Origin: an uncultured bacterium | GTDB lineage: Bacteria > Cyanobacteriota > Vampirovibrionia > Gastranaerophilales > Gastranaerophilaceae | DNA: 16,753 nt | Reading direction: 5' to 3' | Assembly: GCA_900550295.1 (NCBI GenBank) | Contig: URRM01000033.1 | Span: 1-16,753, forward strand | Shown: positions 1-6,656 of the stretch, piece by piece | Numbering within the stretch: the first letter of the stretch is position 1 | Layout of the letters: the number at the start of each line of letters is the position of its first letter | Notes under the pieces: generated by a model | Told to the model about the DNA's origin: nothing | Databases searched by the model: none | Seen by the model: the letters and a program-made list of their open reading frames with translations, nothing else | Position numbers and translations under genes: made by a program

Positions 1-12
1 GAGAAGAAGTAA

Positions 13-1257
13 ATAAATTTTAAAAACAAATTAGAAAAATTAAATATACAATTAAAGAATAAAAAAGTCGTTTTATATGGTGCTGGCATCTTATTAGAAA
101 CGGCCATAGAAAAATATGATTTTACGAAGTTAAATATTATAGCAATATCCGATAAAAAATTCGAAAGGGAACCTGTTGAAAGTTTTGCTGGAATCAAAAC
201 AATAAATTCCGAAAAAATTTCAGAACTTAATCCTGATGTTATTTTGCTTTCTGTAAAAAATTATAAAAATCTATATATACCATTTATTTCTAAATACCAA
301 AATATCGAAATAATTCCTTTATTTGTAAATAATTATCATTCTTCTTATGACAGAATGAATATAAATCATAATGTATTTGTTGAGTGTAATGGTTTGCACG
401 GAAAGAAAAAGAAAAATTATCCTAAAATAATTGTCGATTTTATAAAATTAAAAAACAAATTAAATTATAAATTAGGTAACATTGACATTCCTCAAATTGA
501 GTTTAATCTAACAACTGTGTGTACTTTAAAATGCAAACATTGCTCTAACTTTATTCCATATTTAAAGCCAAAAGAACATAGCAAAATTAAATTAGATGAC
601 TTCAAAACACAGTTGTCAAATTTAACAAATGCAGTAAGAAAAGTTAAAAATTTAATCTTACTAGGTGGAGAACCATTAACAATACCAAATTTGTACGAAT
701 ATGTCGAAATTGCCGCAAAAAATAAAAAGATTGAAAGACTTTGGATTGTCACTAATGGAACACTTTTAATAAATGATAAACTAAAAAAAACATTATCAAA
801 ATACCGAAACAAAATTACCGTTTGGGTGTCTAATTACTCAAAAAATGAAGAATTAAAAGACAAGCTAAAACATACAGAACTGTTAAAACAAATAAAAGCA
901 TTAAAATTAGACTACGACTATGTTAAAGACTTAAGTTGGGGCTATACATCTCCATATAAGACAGAAAAAGTACGAGAAAATAGTGAGTTATATTTTGAAT
1001 GTTGTGGAAATCATTGCGTGAGCGTTTTTGAAGGAAGACTCTATGTTTGTCCAAGAGCCGGAATTTTTGACAAAAAAGGAATTTATATACCGCAAGAAAA
1101 CGAAGTTATTGATTTGAACACTGAAACAAATGTAAAAGTATTAAAACAAAAATTAAAAGACTTTTATTCTAGAAATACCTTTACAGCTTGTAATTACTGT
1201 ACAGTCTTAGAAGATAGAATGCATGAAACTATAATGCCGGCAATTCAACTACATTAA
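13..1257 (+). CDS. Radical SAM protein with N-terminal Rossmann-like domain and SPASM-like C-terminus
   Basis: Reading from position 13, the frame gives about 414 residues. Residues 19-100 form a Rossmann-like module with the nucleotide-binding turn LYGAG at 21-25 and the conserved ISDKKF at about 46-51. A radical SAM core follows: the CX3CX2C cluster motif is Cys170, Cys174 and Cys177, and GGEP is at 218-221. The C-terminal Cys residues (330, 331, 335, 346, 393, 396) resemble a SPASM/Twitch auxiliary Fe-S region. The family performs 5'-deoxyadenosyl radical chemistry; the substrate cannot be read here. No ATG, GTG or TTG occurs in frame before a TTG at 244, yet the conserved module begins well upstream. 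Translation therefore probably starts at ATA 13, directly after a stop at 10-12 and behind the purine-rich GAGAAGAAG, unless a canonical ATG has been mutated or miscalled. Its stop overlaps the convergent glycosyltransferase by 4 bases. The neighbours suggest modification of a surface-glycan precursor, which is inference. Confidence 0.8.
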   Translation: MNFKNKLEKLNIQLKNKKVVLYGAGILLETAIEKYDFTKLNIIAISDKKFEREPVESFAGIKTINSEKISELNPDVILLSVKNYKNLYIPFISKYQNIEIIPLFVNNYHSSYDRMNINHNVFVECNGLHGKKKKNYPKIIVDFIKLKNKLNYKLGNIDIPQIEFNLTTVCTLKCKHCSNFIPYLKPKEHSKIKLDDFKTQLSNLTNAVRKVKNLILLGGEPLTIPNLYEYVEIAAKNKKIERLWIVTNGTLLINDKLKKTLSKYRNKITVWVSNYSKNEELKDKLKHTELLKQIKALKLDYDYVKDLSWGYTSPYKTEKVRENSELYFECCGNHCVSVFEGRLYVCPRAGIFDKKGIYIPQENEVIDLNTETNVKVLKQKLKDFYSRNTFTACNYCTVLEDRMHETIMPAIQLH

Positions 1258-2255
1258 ACAACATGTGATTTTAACAATACAAATAGTGTTTTTGTTATGT
1301 TTAATAGCCTATATTCAAAGTATGACATTGCAATTATCTTTTTGAATTCATTTATGTATTCTGAGTTTTTAATTTTATCATACCCATATTTTTGATAGAT
1401 ATAAAGAAAAACTTTTTTAACTTTGTTGTAAAAATCATGCCTATATTTTAAGTCTAAAACTCTATACCAATAAATAAAACTTCGAATTCTATTATCTAGA
1501 TACGATGAAATTAATTTTTCGCCCTGCTCCGTTTCTAATAAAAATTTTTCACAAGTATAAAAAATATCAAACAAATCATTATATTTGTTAGATATGCTAG
1601 CGCTAAGACTATTAGAATGTCTTCGATAATTGTATAAGGGTTTATCACACAAGCTCACTTTTTTGCAATTTGCAAGATATACAAAATATGGTAAAGAATC
1701 TTCACCTAGTAAATGTAATGTATAGTAAATACCTTTATTCACCCACAAACTTCTTTTATACATTTTAAAAGAGAGTGCTGTTGTATCATATAAAATATCA
1801 AAAGCATCTTTTACATCAAAAAAATTTCCTAAGAACCTAGCTCTATATGGAGCAATAACATCTATTTTACTTTTTGTATTATTTTCATAAATGTAATTAA
1901 CATTATAAAAAATAACGTCACTATCATCATTTTTTATCTGATTGTATAAAGTTTCTAGAGCATTAGGTTCTAAAAAATCATCACTATCAATAAATAATAG
2001 AAAATCACCTGTAGCTATTTTTACACCATCATTTCTAGCAGCACCAGGACCTTCATTTTGCTTGTCTATAACTTTAATTCGAGAATCTTTTTCTTCGTAT
2101 TCTCGCAATATTTCTAAAGAGTTATCTGAGGAGCCATCATTTGTACAAATAATTTCAATCTCTTTCAGAGATTGAAAAATGACACTATTCAAAAACTCTC
2201 GGAGATATTTAGATGTATTATAAACTGGTACTATTACAGAAACTTTTGGATTCAT
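1254..2255 (-). CDS. Family 2 glycosyltransferase (GT-A fold)
   Basis: This 333-residue protein has a standard GT2 N-terminal domain: KVSVIVPVYN at 4-13, the NDGSSD nucleotide-binding turn at 39-44, GPGAARN at 69-75 and the metal-binding FIDSDD (DXD-type) at 88-93. A later GED at 184-186 sits where the catalytic base region usually lies. Residues beyond about 230 are rich in Tyr, Lys and Phe and look like the variable acceptor part of bacterial surface-polysaccharide transferases. There is no signal peptide or clear membrane helix, so it should act at the cytoplasmic membrane face on a lipid-linked or polymer acceptor. The ATG lies one base after the stop of the glycerophosphotransferase-like gene, so the two are co-transcribed and probably translationally coupled. 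Donor and acceptor sugars cannot be predicted. Confidence 0.9.
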   Translation of the reverse strand: MNPKVSVIVPVYNTSKYLREFLNSVIFQSLKEIEIICTNDGSSDNSLEILREYEEKDSRIKVIDKQNEGPGAARNDGVKIATGDFLLFIDSDDFLEPNALETLYNQIKNDDSDVIFYNVNYIYENNTKSKIDVIAPYRARFLGNFFDVKDAFDILYDTTALSFKMYKRSLWVNKGIYYTLHLLGEDSLPYFVYLANCKKVSLCDKPLYNYRRHSNSLSASISNKYNDLFDIFYTCEKFLLETEQGEKLISSYLDNRIRSFIYWYRVLDLKYRHDFYNKVKKVFLYIYQKYGYDKIKNSEYINEFKKIIAMSYFEYRLLNITKTLFVLLKSHVV

Positions 2256-2256
2256 A

Positions 2257-3552
2257 TTATTCTTTTATACCTAATTCTTGCTTTATATATTCATAGATAC
2301 TCAATGCACTATAGTTGTTTGCAAAATCTAAATTTTGTAACAACTCTAACCTCTTTTCCTTCATATAATCATTTTTGTCTATTATAACCTCGTTAAAGTA
2401 TTTTTCAAGTTCATCTTCATTTTTAGCACGATAATAAGTTGCACTTATTTTATTAATATGATCTATAAAAGGAGCGCTATCTGGTGTAACTAAATGAATT
2501 ACCGGCATTTCGGTTAAGAAAAATTCAGTTAAAAAAGTTCCACAATCTGTTATCATTGCATAAGATTGTTGAAATAAATCAAGATAATCTCCTGATTCAT
2601 ATCTCATTCCTATTTTATCCCATTCTTGATAATAATCTTCAACCTCTTGTTCACTCCAGTAGCCATTTGTAATTAATGCCGATTTCAAACAAGGATGGGG
2701 CTTAAATATCCAATTTAATTCAGGATGTTTTTTAGCATATTCAAGAATTATTCTACCACTCCACAAGAAAGTGGAATATGCAATTGTATTTACATGATTA
2801 ACCGACCAATGTGGAGCATAAATTAAATATTTTCTTTTTTTATCACTATTCTTTTCAAGGTAAAAATAATCAAGTTGAGGAGTTCCTACAGGAAGAAGAT
2901 TTTCACCCTTATTTGCCATAAGCTTAGAATATCTATCGACAAGTTCTTTATTCAACACACAATATTTGTGAATATATCTATGAAAACGTAAATAATAATC
3001 TTGTGGAAATGTTGTACTTGGTAAATAATATGGCACATAGTACGTTAAAGCAAATTTTGAGCAAACGACAGGTCCTTGAGATGTGTCTATATACCAAGGG
3101 TGTTGATAAAAAATAATGTCTAAATTAAACTTTTCAAAAGGAATATAGCAGTCTTCATCAAAGTCATAAGCATATTCAACATTCATTGATTTATTTTTAA
3201 AAAATTCATAAATCTTTTTTATTGTTTCCGGTTTTTGAAAATTAAAATTGGATTTTGGCGAACAATTTTTTGTCGCTAATATAATGGGTGTAAATTCATT
3301 ACTATTTTCAAAAATGTCATATAACGTTTGACATTTCCATTTCGTTTCATCATATATAAAAAAGCCGACTCTTAGCTTTCTTCGTTTTACATCCTTTGAT
3401 AATTTTTCTCTAACTCTTTTAACATTCTTGTTTATATAGTTACAATTTGTTTGAATTTTTAATTCATTAAAAAATTCTCGAATATTTTTCCTTGTTTTTA
3501 TTGGCGCCAAAAGAGCCAATGTTGAACCAACTTTATCATAAGGTATGTACAA
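2257..3552 (-). CDS. CDP-glycerol glycerophosphotransferase family protein (TagB/TagF-like)
   Basis: This 431-residue protein carries the features of the Glyphos_transf (TagB/TagF) family: YAPHW at 245-249, FKPHP at 283-287 and ITDCGTFLTEF at 334-344, matching the nucleotide-binding C-terminal half of teichoic-acid polymerases and primases. Family members transfer polyol phosphate from a CDP-activated donor to a membrane-bound acceptor. Residues 1-60 are basic and variable; no transmembrane segment is evident. The start is TTG at 3552: GGAG lies 8 bases upstream, in-frame ATG and GTG are absent, and a stop lies 25-27 bases upstream. It sits one base after the preceding stop and one base before the GT2 start. 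An IspD/TarI-type cytidylyltransferase lies upstream on the same strand, which fits a CDP-polyol donor. The exact substrate (glycerol, ribitol or another phosphate) is not determined by the sequence. Confidence 0.82.
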   Translation of the reverse strand: MYIPYDKVGSTLALLAPIKTRKNIREFFNELKIQTNCNYINKNVKRVREKLSKDVKRRKLRVGFFIYDETKWKCQTLYDIFENSNEFTPIILATKNCSPKSNFNFQKPETIKKIYEFFKNKSMNVEYAYDFDEDCYIPFEKFNLDIIFYQHPWYIDTSQGPVVCSKFALTYYVPYYLPSTTFPQDYYLRFHRYIHKYCVLNKELVDRYSKLMANKGENLLPVGTPQLDYFYLEKNSDKKRKYLIYAPHWSVNHVNTIAYSTFLWSGRIILEYAKKHPELNWIFKPHPCLKSALITNGYWSEQEVEDYYQEWDKIGMRYESGDYLDLFQQSYAMITDCGTFLTEFFLTEMPVIHLVTPDSAPFIDHINKISATYYRAKNEDELEKYFNEVIIDKNDYMKEKRLELLQNLDFANNYSALSIYEYIKQELGIKE

Positions 3553-3553
3553 T

Positions 3554-3991
3554 TTATCTACTCCATATTTCTTTTATTAAAGTCAACAACGGTATTTTAA
3601 CAAGAGGTTTTACTTTTGTTTTTGTTTTATCAAAAACATTACATACAAAATTTTCTACGATTCCTATATAGTTTTGGGTTGCAATAAGAACATAGTCAGC
3701 ATTATAATTTGTAATTTTACTAAATGGAATTATTTTATACCCTAAATATATTTCACCTTCTTGTTCATCTGAAAATTTTTTATCTGAAATACCGATAATA
3801 TTTATTTCGGTAAAGTCATAGTTTTCCTTTATATATTGAAATAAAGAACCCGCTCCATATAAAACCCATTCACTGAGGGCTGCGATCGTCTCGCCCATTT
3901 CATTGTATACCAGACCAAGAAGGTTTCTTGCCTCGGTATTATGCTTATTAAAGTTTAAACTCTCTAAATATGATTCAAAATCCTTTGCCAT
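3554..3991 (-). CDS. Chimeric TPR-fragment / Rossmann-like domain protein
   Basis: This is a 145-residue protein of two unlike parts. Residues 18-42 read as a single tetratricopeptide-type helix pair (ARNLLGLVYNEMGE and on to ALSEW). From residue 43 it becomes a Rossmann-like module, VLYGAG at 43-48 and ISDKKF at 68-73, which matches the N-terminal module of the radical SAM protein at 21 of 31 aligned residues (43-73). The join is abrupt, and the DNA composition changes with it: 3871-3940 is 35/70 G+C by hand count, against 14/60 in 3781-3840 and 13/50 in 3941-3990. This looks like a recombination product or an assembly chimera rather than an ordinary gene. It is the first gene of the minus-strand glycan operon, with ATG at 3991 and only a weak ribosome binding site. 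The Rossmann part could bind a nucleotide or nucleotide-sugar; no catalytic residues are recognised. Confidence 0.7.
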   Translation of the reverse strand: MAKDFESYLESLNFNKHNTEARNLLGLVYNEMGETIAALSEWVLYGAGSLFQYIKENYDFTEINIIGISDKKFSDEQEGEIYLGYKIIPFSKITNYNADYVLIATQNYIGIVENFVCNVFDKTKTKVKPLVKIPLLTLIKEIWSR

Positions 3992-4024
3992 ATTGTCTAT
4001 TCTTTCTTTATAAGTAATGCAAAC

Positions 4025-4053
4025 ATTATAGAGTAAGTTACTCGTTTTAGCAA
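4025..4053 (-). promoter_or_regulatory. Predicted sigma70-type promoter of the glycan operon
   Basis: On the minus strand, TTGCTA (4053-4048, 4 of 6 to TTGACA) is followed after 17 bases by a perfect TATAAT (4030-4025). Predicted transcription start is near 4018, about 27 bases before the ATG at 3991. It gives the accessory block its own promoter, independent of the cytidylyltransferase gene that ends at 4076. Confidence 0.6.
4031..4043. promoter_or_regulatory. Operator-like palindrome GAGTAA-N-TTACTC in promoter spacer
   Basis: A perfect inverted repeat with 6-base arms and a single central base lies wholly between the -35 and -10 elements of the predicted glycan-operon promoter. Its location is that of a classical repressor or MerR-type activator site. 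It lacks a following T-run, so a terminator for the upstream gene is unlikely. Confidence 0.4.
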
Positions 4054-4075
4054 TTATATTACTATTGTAAATATA

Positions 4076-4756
4076 TTAACTAAGCATATTTTTGATGACG
4101 TTTAGGTCGTTTTTGTGCGTGATTTTGATGTTTAGTTCATCACCGTCTACAATGTGTATTGGTGCTAGGTTATAGCGTAAAATTAGCCCGCAATCATCTG
4201 TGAAGTTTGCATCTTCATCTTTTAAAGCCATTTCATGAGCTTTTTTGATTAAATTAGCTCTAAAAGATTGCGGAGTTTGAACTCGTTTCAAAAATTTTCT
4301 TGGCGGAATTGCTGTAATAACATTGCTTTCGTCAACTTGAATTATAGTATCAACAGTATCAATAGCTGTTCCGACAGCTTCATATTTTTTTAGAGCTTCA
4401 ATATTATCATCAATAATTTTTTGTGTAACAAAAGCCCTAACCGCATCATGGATTAAAACATTAGATTCTTCAGGCGCTTCTGAGGTTCCGACATAAGAAC
4501 TTTCAACCCTTGTTTTACCTCCGTTCAAAAGTTTTGTAACCTTTTTATAATCATTATTTTTCAAAATTTCTTCTGCCAAATCTCTGAACTTCGGATTTGT
4601 AACCAAAATTATTTCATCAATATTTTTATTATTTTCAAATGCATCAATAGAATGTTCCAAGATTGTTTTACCTTCAAATTTATAAAACTGTTTAGGAATT
4701 TTTTCGCCAAAACGTTCGCCTGTACCTGATGCTAATATTATTGCTATGTTTTTCAT
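4076..4756 (-). CDS. ispD: IspD/TarI-family cytidylyltransferase
   Basis: This 226-residue protein transfers CMP from CTP to a polyol phosphate. The CTP-binding loop is at 9-24 (ASGTGERFG then PKQF), followed by GGKTR at 79-83, HDAVR at 103-107, TPQSF at 161-165, FTDD at 185-188 and NIKIT at 209-213. Length suits both IspD (MEP isoprenoid pathway, 2-C-methylerythritol 4-phosphate) and TarI (ribitol 5-phosphate). Several features lean towards TarI: VDTI with IPPR around 135-153, TPQSF instead of TPQFF, and HDAVR rather than the usual IspD HDAARP. The Pro after HDAxR, common to both families, is Ala here. The downstream glycerophosphotransferase-family gene also favours a CDP-polyol role, but its base composition is closer to the housekeeping genes, so a true IspD remains possible. 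The start ATG has a strong AGGTGAT ribosome binding site. Confidence 0.85.
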   Translation of the reverse strand: MKNIAIILASGTGERFGEKIPKQFYKFEGKTILEHSIDAFENNKNIDEIILVTNPKFRDLAEEILKNNDYKKVTKLLNGGKTRVESSYVGTSEAPEESNVLIHDAVRAFVTQKIIDDNIEALKKYEAVGTAIDTVDTIIQVDESNVITAIPPRKFLKRVQTPQSFRANLIKKAHEMALKDEDANFTDDCGLILRYNLAPIHIVDGDELNIKITHKNDLNVIKNMLS

Positions 4757-4784
4757 ACATCACCTGTAGTATTTATTTTTTTTT

Positions 4785-4812
4785 ATTATACATGAAACAA
4801 TACTTGTGTTAT
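4785..4812 (-). promoter_or_regulatory. Predicted promoter of the cytidylyltransferase gene
   Basis: On the minus strand, ATAACA (4812-4807, 4 of 6 to TTGACA), a 16-base spacer and a perfect TATAAT (4790-4785) predict a start near 4778, about 22 bases before the gene. It occupies almost the same bases as the divergent plus-strand promoter. Confidence 0.5.
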
Positions 4813-4815
4813 AAT
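4787..4815 (+). promoter_or_regulatory. Predicted promoter of the NfnA/EtfAB/PurA operon
   Basis: TATACA (4787-4792, 4 of 6 to TTGACA), a 17-base spacer and a perfect TATAAT (4810-4815) place the transcription start near 4822, about 30 bases before the ATG. The ribosome binding site AAGGAT is at 4841-4846. Confidence 0.6.
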
Positions 4816-4853
4816 AAATTAGAATTTATTTTAATCAAAAAAGGATAGTAAAA

Positions 4854-5687
4854 ATGGCTTATAAAATTATATCTAAGAAAGAAATTTGTCCAAACCAATA
4901 TGAAATTCAAATCGAAGCGCCATTTGTAGTTCGTAACGCAAAAGCAGGACAATTCATTATATTCAGAGCAACAAAAGACGGTGAAAGAGTTCCACTAACA
5001 ATCGCTGATGTTGACAAAGAAAACGGTATCTTAACATTAGTATTCATGGCTGTTGGTTATTCTACAAAACAACTTGCAGAACTTAATGTTGGTGATGAGT
5101 TAGCAGATTTGGTAGGACCTTTAGGTCAACCAACACACATAAAAAAATACGGTACAGTTGTTTGCTTGGCAGGTGGTTATGGCGCAGCCCCTTGCTACTT
5201 AATCGCAAAAGCCTTCAAAGAAGCAGGTAACAAAGTTTATATGATTATGGGTGCAAGAACAAAAGAACTTATCTTCTGGGAAGAAAAAATGAAAGATGCT
5301 TGCACAGAATTGTTTATTACAACAGATGACGGTACTTTAGGCGAAAAAGGATTTGTAACTCAAGTTTTAGAAAGAATTATGAATCAAGAAAAAGTTGATT
5401 ATGCAATTGCAGTAGGTCCAATGCCTATGATGAGAGCTGTTGCAAATTTAACTCGTGATAAAGGTATTTACACTGAAGCAAGTATGAACCCTATTATGGT
5501 TGACGGTACCGGTATGTGCGGTGCTTGCAGAATTACTGTCGGCGGTGAAGTTAAGTTCGCTTGTGTAGACGGACCTGATTTTGATGCTCACAAAATTGAT
5601 TTTGATGAAGTTATAAATAGAACAAGAATTTATAAAGATCAAGAACGTAAGAGAGATGAAAATTGTAACTTGTTAAAGAAAGGTTAG
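4854..5687 (+). CDS. NfnA-like FAD/NAD(P)/[2Fe-2S] oxidoreductase subunit (sulfide/dihydroorotate dehydrogenase-like)
   Basis: This 277-residue flavoprotein belongs to the ferredoxin-NADP reductase-like family that includes PyrK, SudB and the small subunit of NADH-dependent ferredoxin:NADP oxidoreductase (NfnA). The FAD-binding strand RVPLTIAD is at 45-52, the NAD(P) loop GGYGAAP at 107-113, and GPMPMM at 188-193. The [2Fe-2S] site is DGTGMCGAC at 217-225 with a third Cys at 237. This Asp-plus-three-Cys arrangement (D217, C222, C225, C237) is the one described for NfnA. In NfnAB the partner is a GltD-like large subunit, which is not adjacent here. Instead a small Cys-rich gene and EtfBA follow at operon spacing. 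It probably moves electrons between a pyridine nucleotide and ferredoxin or a flavoprotein in the cytoplasm; the pairing with EtfAB is inference. PyrK is less likely because no pyrD is adjacent. Confidence 0.88.
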   Translation: MAYKIISKKEICPNQYEIQIEAPFVVRNAKAGQFIIFRATKDGERVPLTIADVDKENGILTLVFMAVGYSTKQLAELNVGDELADLVGPLGQPTHIKKYGTVVCLAGGYGAAPCYLIAKAFKEAGNKVYMIMGARTKELIFWEEKMKDACTELFITTDDGTLGEKGFVTQVLERIMNQEKVDYAIAVGPMPMMRAVANLTRDKGIYTEASMNPIMVDGTGMCGACRITVGGEVKFACVDGPDFDAHKIDFDEVINRTRIYKDQERKRDENCNLLKKG

Positions 5688-5694
5688 TAAGGTT

Positions 5695-5871
5695 ATGGCA
5701 GACAAAAATATTCCATTTTGCCCTTTAATGTCAGCAGGCGCTGATTTTGAAAAAGTTTGTTCACAAGATGCTTGTGCATGGTATTTGAAAAATTACAAAA
5801 TTTGTTCAGTTTATATGTTAGCTCACAATGCAGCATTAGATGTTCAAATGAAACAAGCTAAAAAACAATAG
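5695..5871 (+). CDS. Small four-cysteine protein (58 aa), unknown function
   Basis: This short ORF encodes 58 residues beginning MADKNIPFCPLMSAG. Four Cys residues at 9, 22, 27 and 37 (spacing C-X12-C-X4-C-X9-C), with CAWY at 27-30 and a helical C-terminal tail, suggest a bound Fe-S cluster or zinc. It resembles, from memory, small clostridial proteins of the CPxxSxG...CAWW...CAI type that have no assigned function; that comparison has not been tested. TAAGG lies 4 bases before the ATG at 5695, and the gene sits 7 bases after the NfnA-like stop and 2 bases before the etfB ATG, so it is plainly an operon member. A ferredoxin-like role beside two flavoproteins is possible but unproven. No signal peptide is present. 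Confidence 0.8.
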   Translation: MADKNIPFCPLMSAGADFEKVCSQDACAWYLKNYKICSVYMLAHNAALDVQMKQAKKQ

Positions 5872-5873
5872 TT

Positions 5874-6656
5874 ATGAACATTGCGGTATGTGTCAAACAA
5901 GTTCCGGATACAGCAGATATTAAGTGGACTGAACACAATACGATCCAACGTGAAGGCGTTGAAAGTGTTATCAATCCATTTGACAGTTATGCACTAGAAA
6001 CCGCACTAAGATTAAAAGATAAAGATTCTGCCGTAAAGATTACGGCGTTAACAATGGGGCCGCTTCAAGCCGAAGAAATTATCCGAAAGGCAATTTCAAT
6101 TGGTGTTGATGGCGGATTTGTTGTGTCTGACAAAAAATTTGCCGGAGCTGACACAGTTGCGACCGGTCGAACCTTAGCTACTGCAATTAAAACAAAGATT
6201 GAAGAAAACACAGATTTAGTTTTATGCGGTCAATTTGCAACAGACGGCGATACAGCACAAACAGGTCCGACTATTTCAACAAACTTAGGCTATGCTTTGG
6301 TAACTTATGTAAAAGAAATTGAAAAAGTCGAAAATGGTTATATTTTTGCAAAAAGAGAAGTTGAAGACGGACTAGAAACATTAAAAGTAAAACTTCCTGC
6401 AGTTTTGTGTATGCTAAAATGCGATTATGAACCAAGAAGACCGCTGATTAAGGGTTTTAAAACTGCACAAAATGCCAAAATTCTTTTTTATTCTCACGAA
6501 GATATTGGTATTGAACCTGAAAGAGTAGGTTTAAAAGGCTCTCCAACCTGTGTAAGTAAAGCTTTTCGTCCTAAGCAAAAAGTTAGTGGTGAAATTTTTG
6601 AAAATATTTCAAGTGACAATGCAGTAGAAAAAATTCTTGAGGTGTTAAATGGCTAA
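5874..6656 (+). CDS. etfB: Electron transfer flavoprotein beta subunit (EtfB/FixA)
   Basis: This 260-residue protein has the EtfB/FixA signature from its first residues: VCVKQVPDT at 5-13, REGVESVINPFDSYALE at 26-42 and a Gly-Ala-Asp-Thr segment at 91-94. DGDTAQTGP at 124-132 resembles the clostridial and FixA forms, some of which bifurcate electrons, rather than the mitochondrial form. EtfB binds AMP or, in bifurcating complexes, a second FAD and NADH, and forms a heterodimer with EtfA. No acyl-CoA dehydrogenase, FixC or FixX lies nearby, so the partner enzyme is unknown. Its stop overlaps the start of etfA by 8 bases, which is typical translational coupling. The bifurcation assignment is inference. 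Confidence 0.94.
   Translation: MNIAVCVKQVPDTADIKWTEHNTIQREGVESVINPFDSYALETALRLKDKDSAVKITALTMGPLQAEEIIRKAISIGVDGGFVVSDKKFAGADTVATGRTLATAIKTKIEENTDLVLCGQFATDGDTAQTGPTISTNLGYALVTYVKEIEKVENGYIFAKREVEDGLETLKVKLPAVLCMLKCDYEPRRPLIKGFKTAQNAKILFYSHEDIGIEPERVGLKGSPTCVSKAFRPKQKVSGEIFENISSDNAVEKILEVLNG

Noticed and set aside
492..812. Open frame of 106 codons on the minus strand
   Set aside because: It lies inside the radical SAM core, antisense to its cluster motif and GGEP motif, and has no recognisable family character; it is a shadow frame.
1..4053. Mobile element or phage origin for the AT-rich block
   Set aside because: No transposase, integrase, terminal repeats, target duplication or tRNA was found; low G+C in surface-glycan clusters is common without an element.
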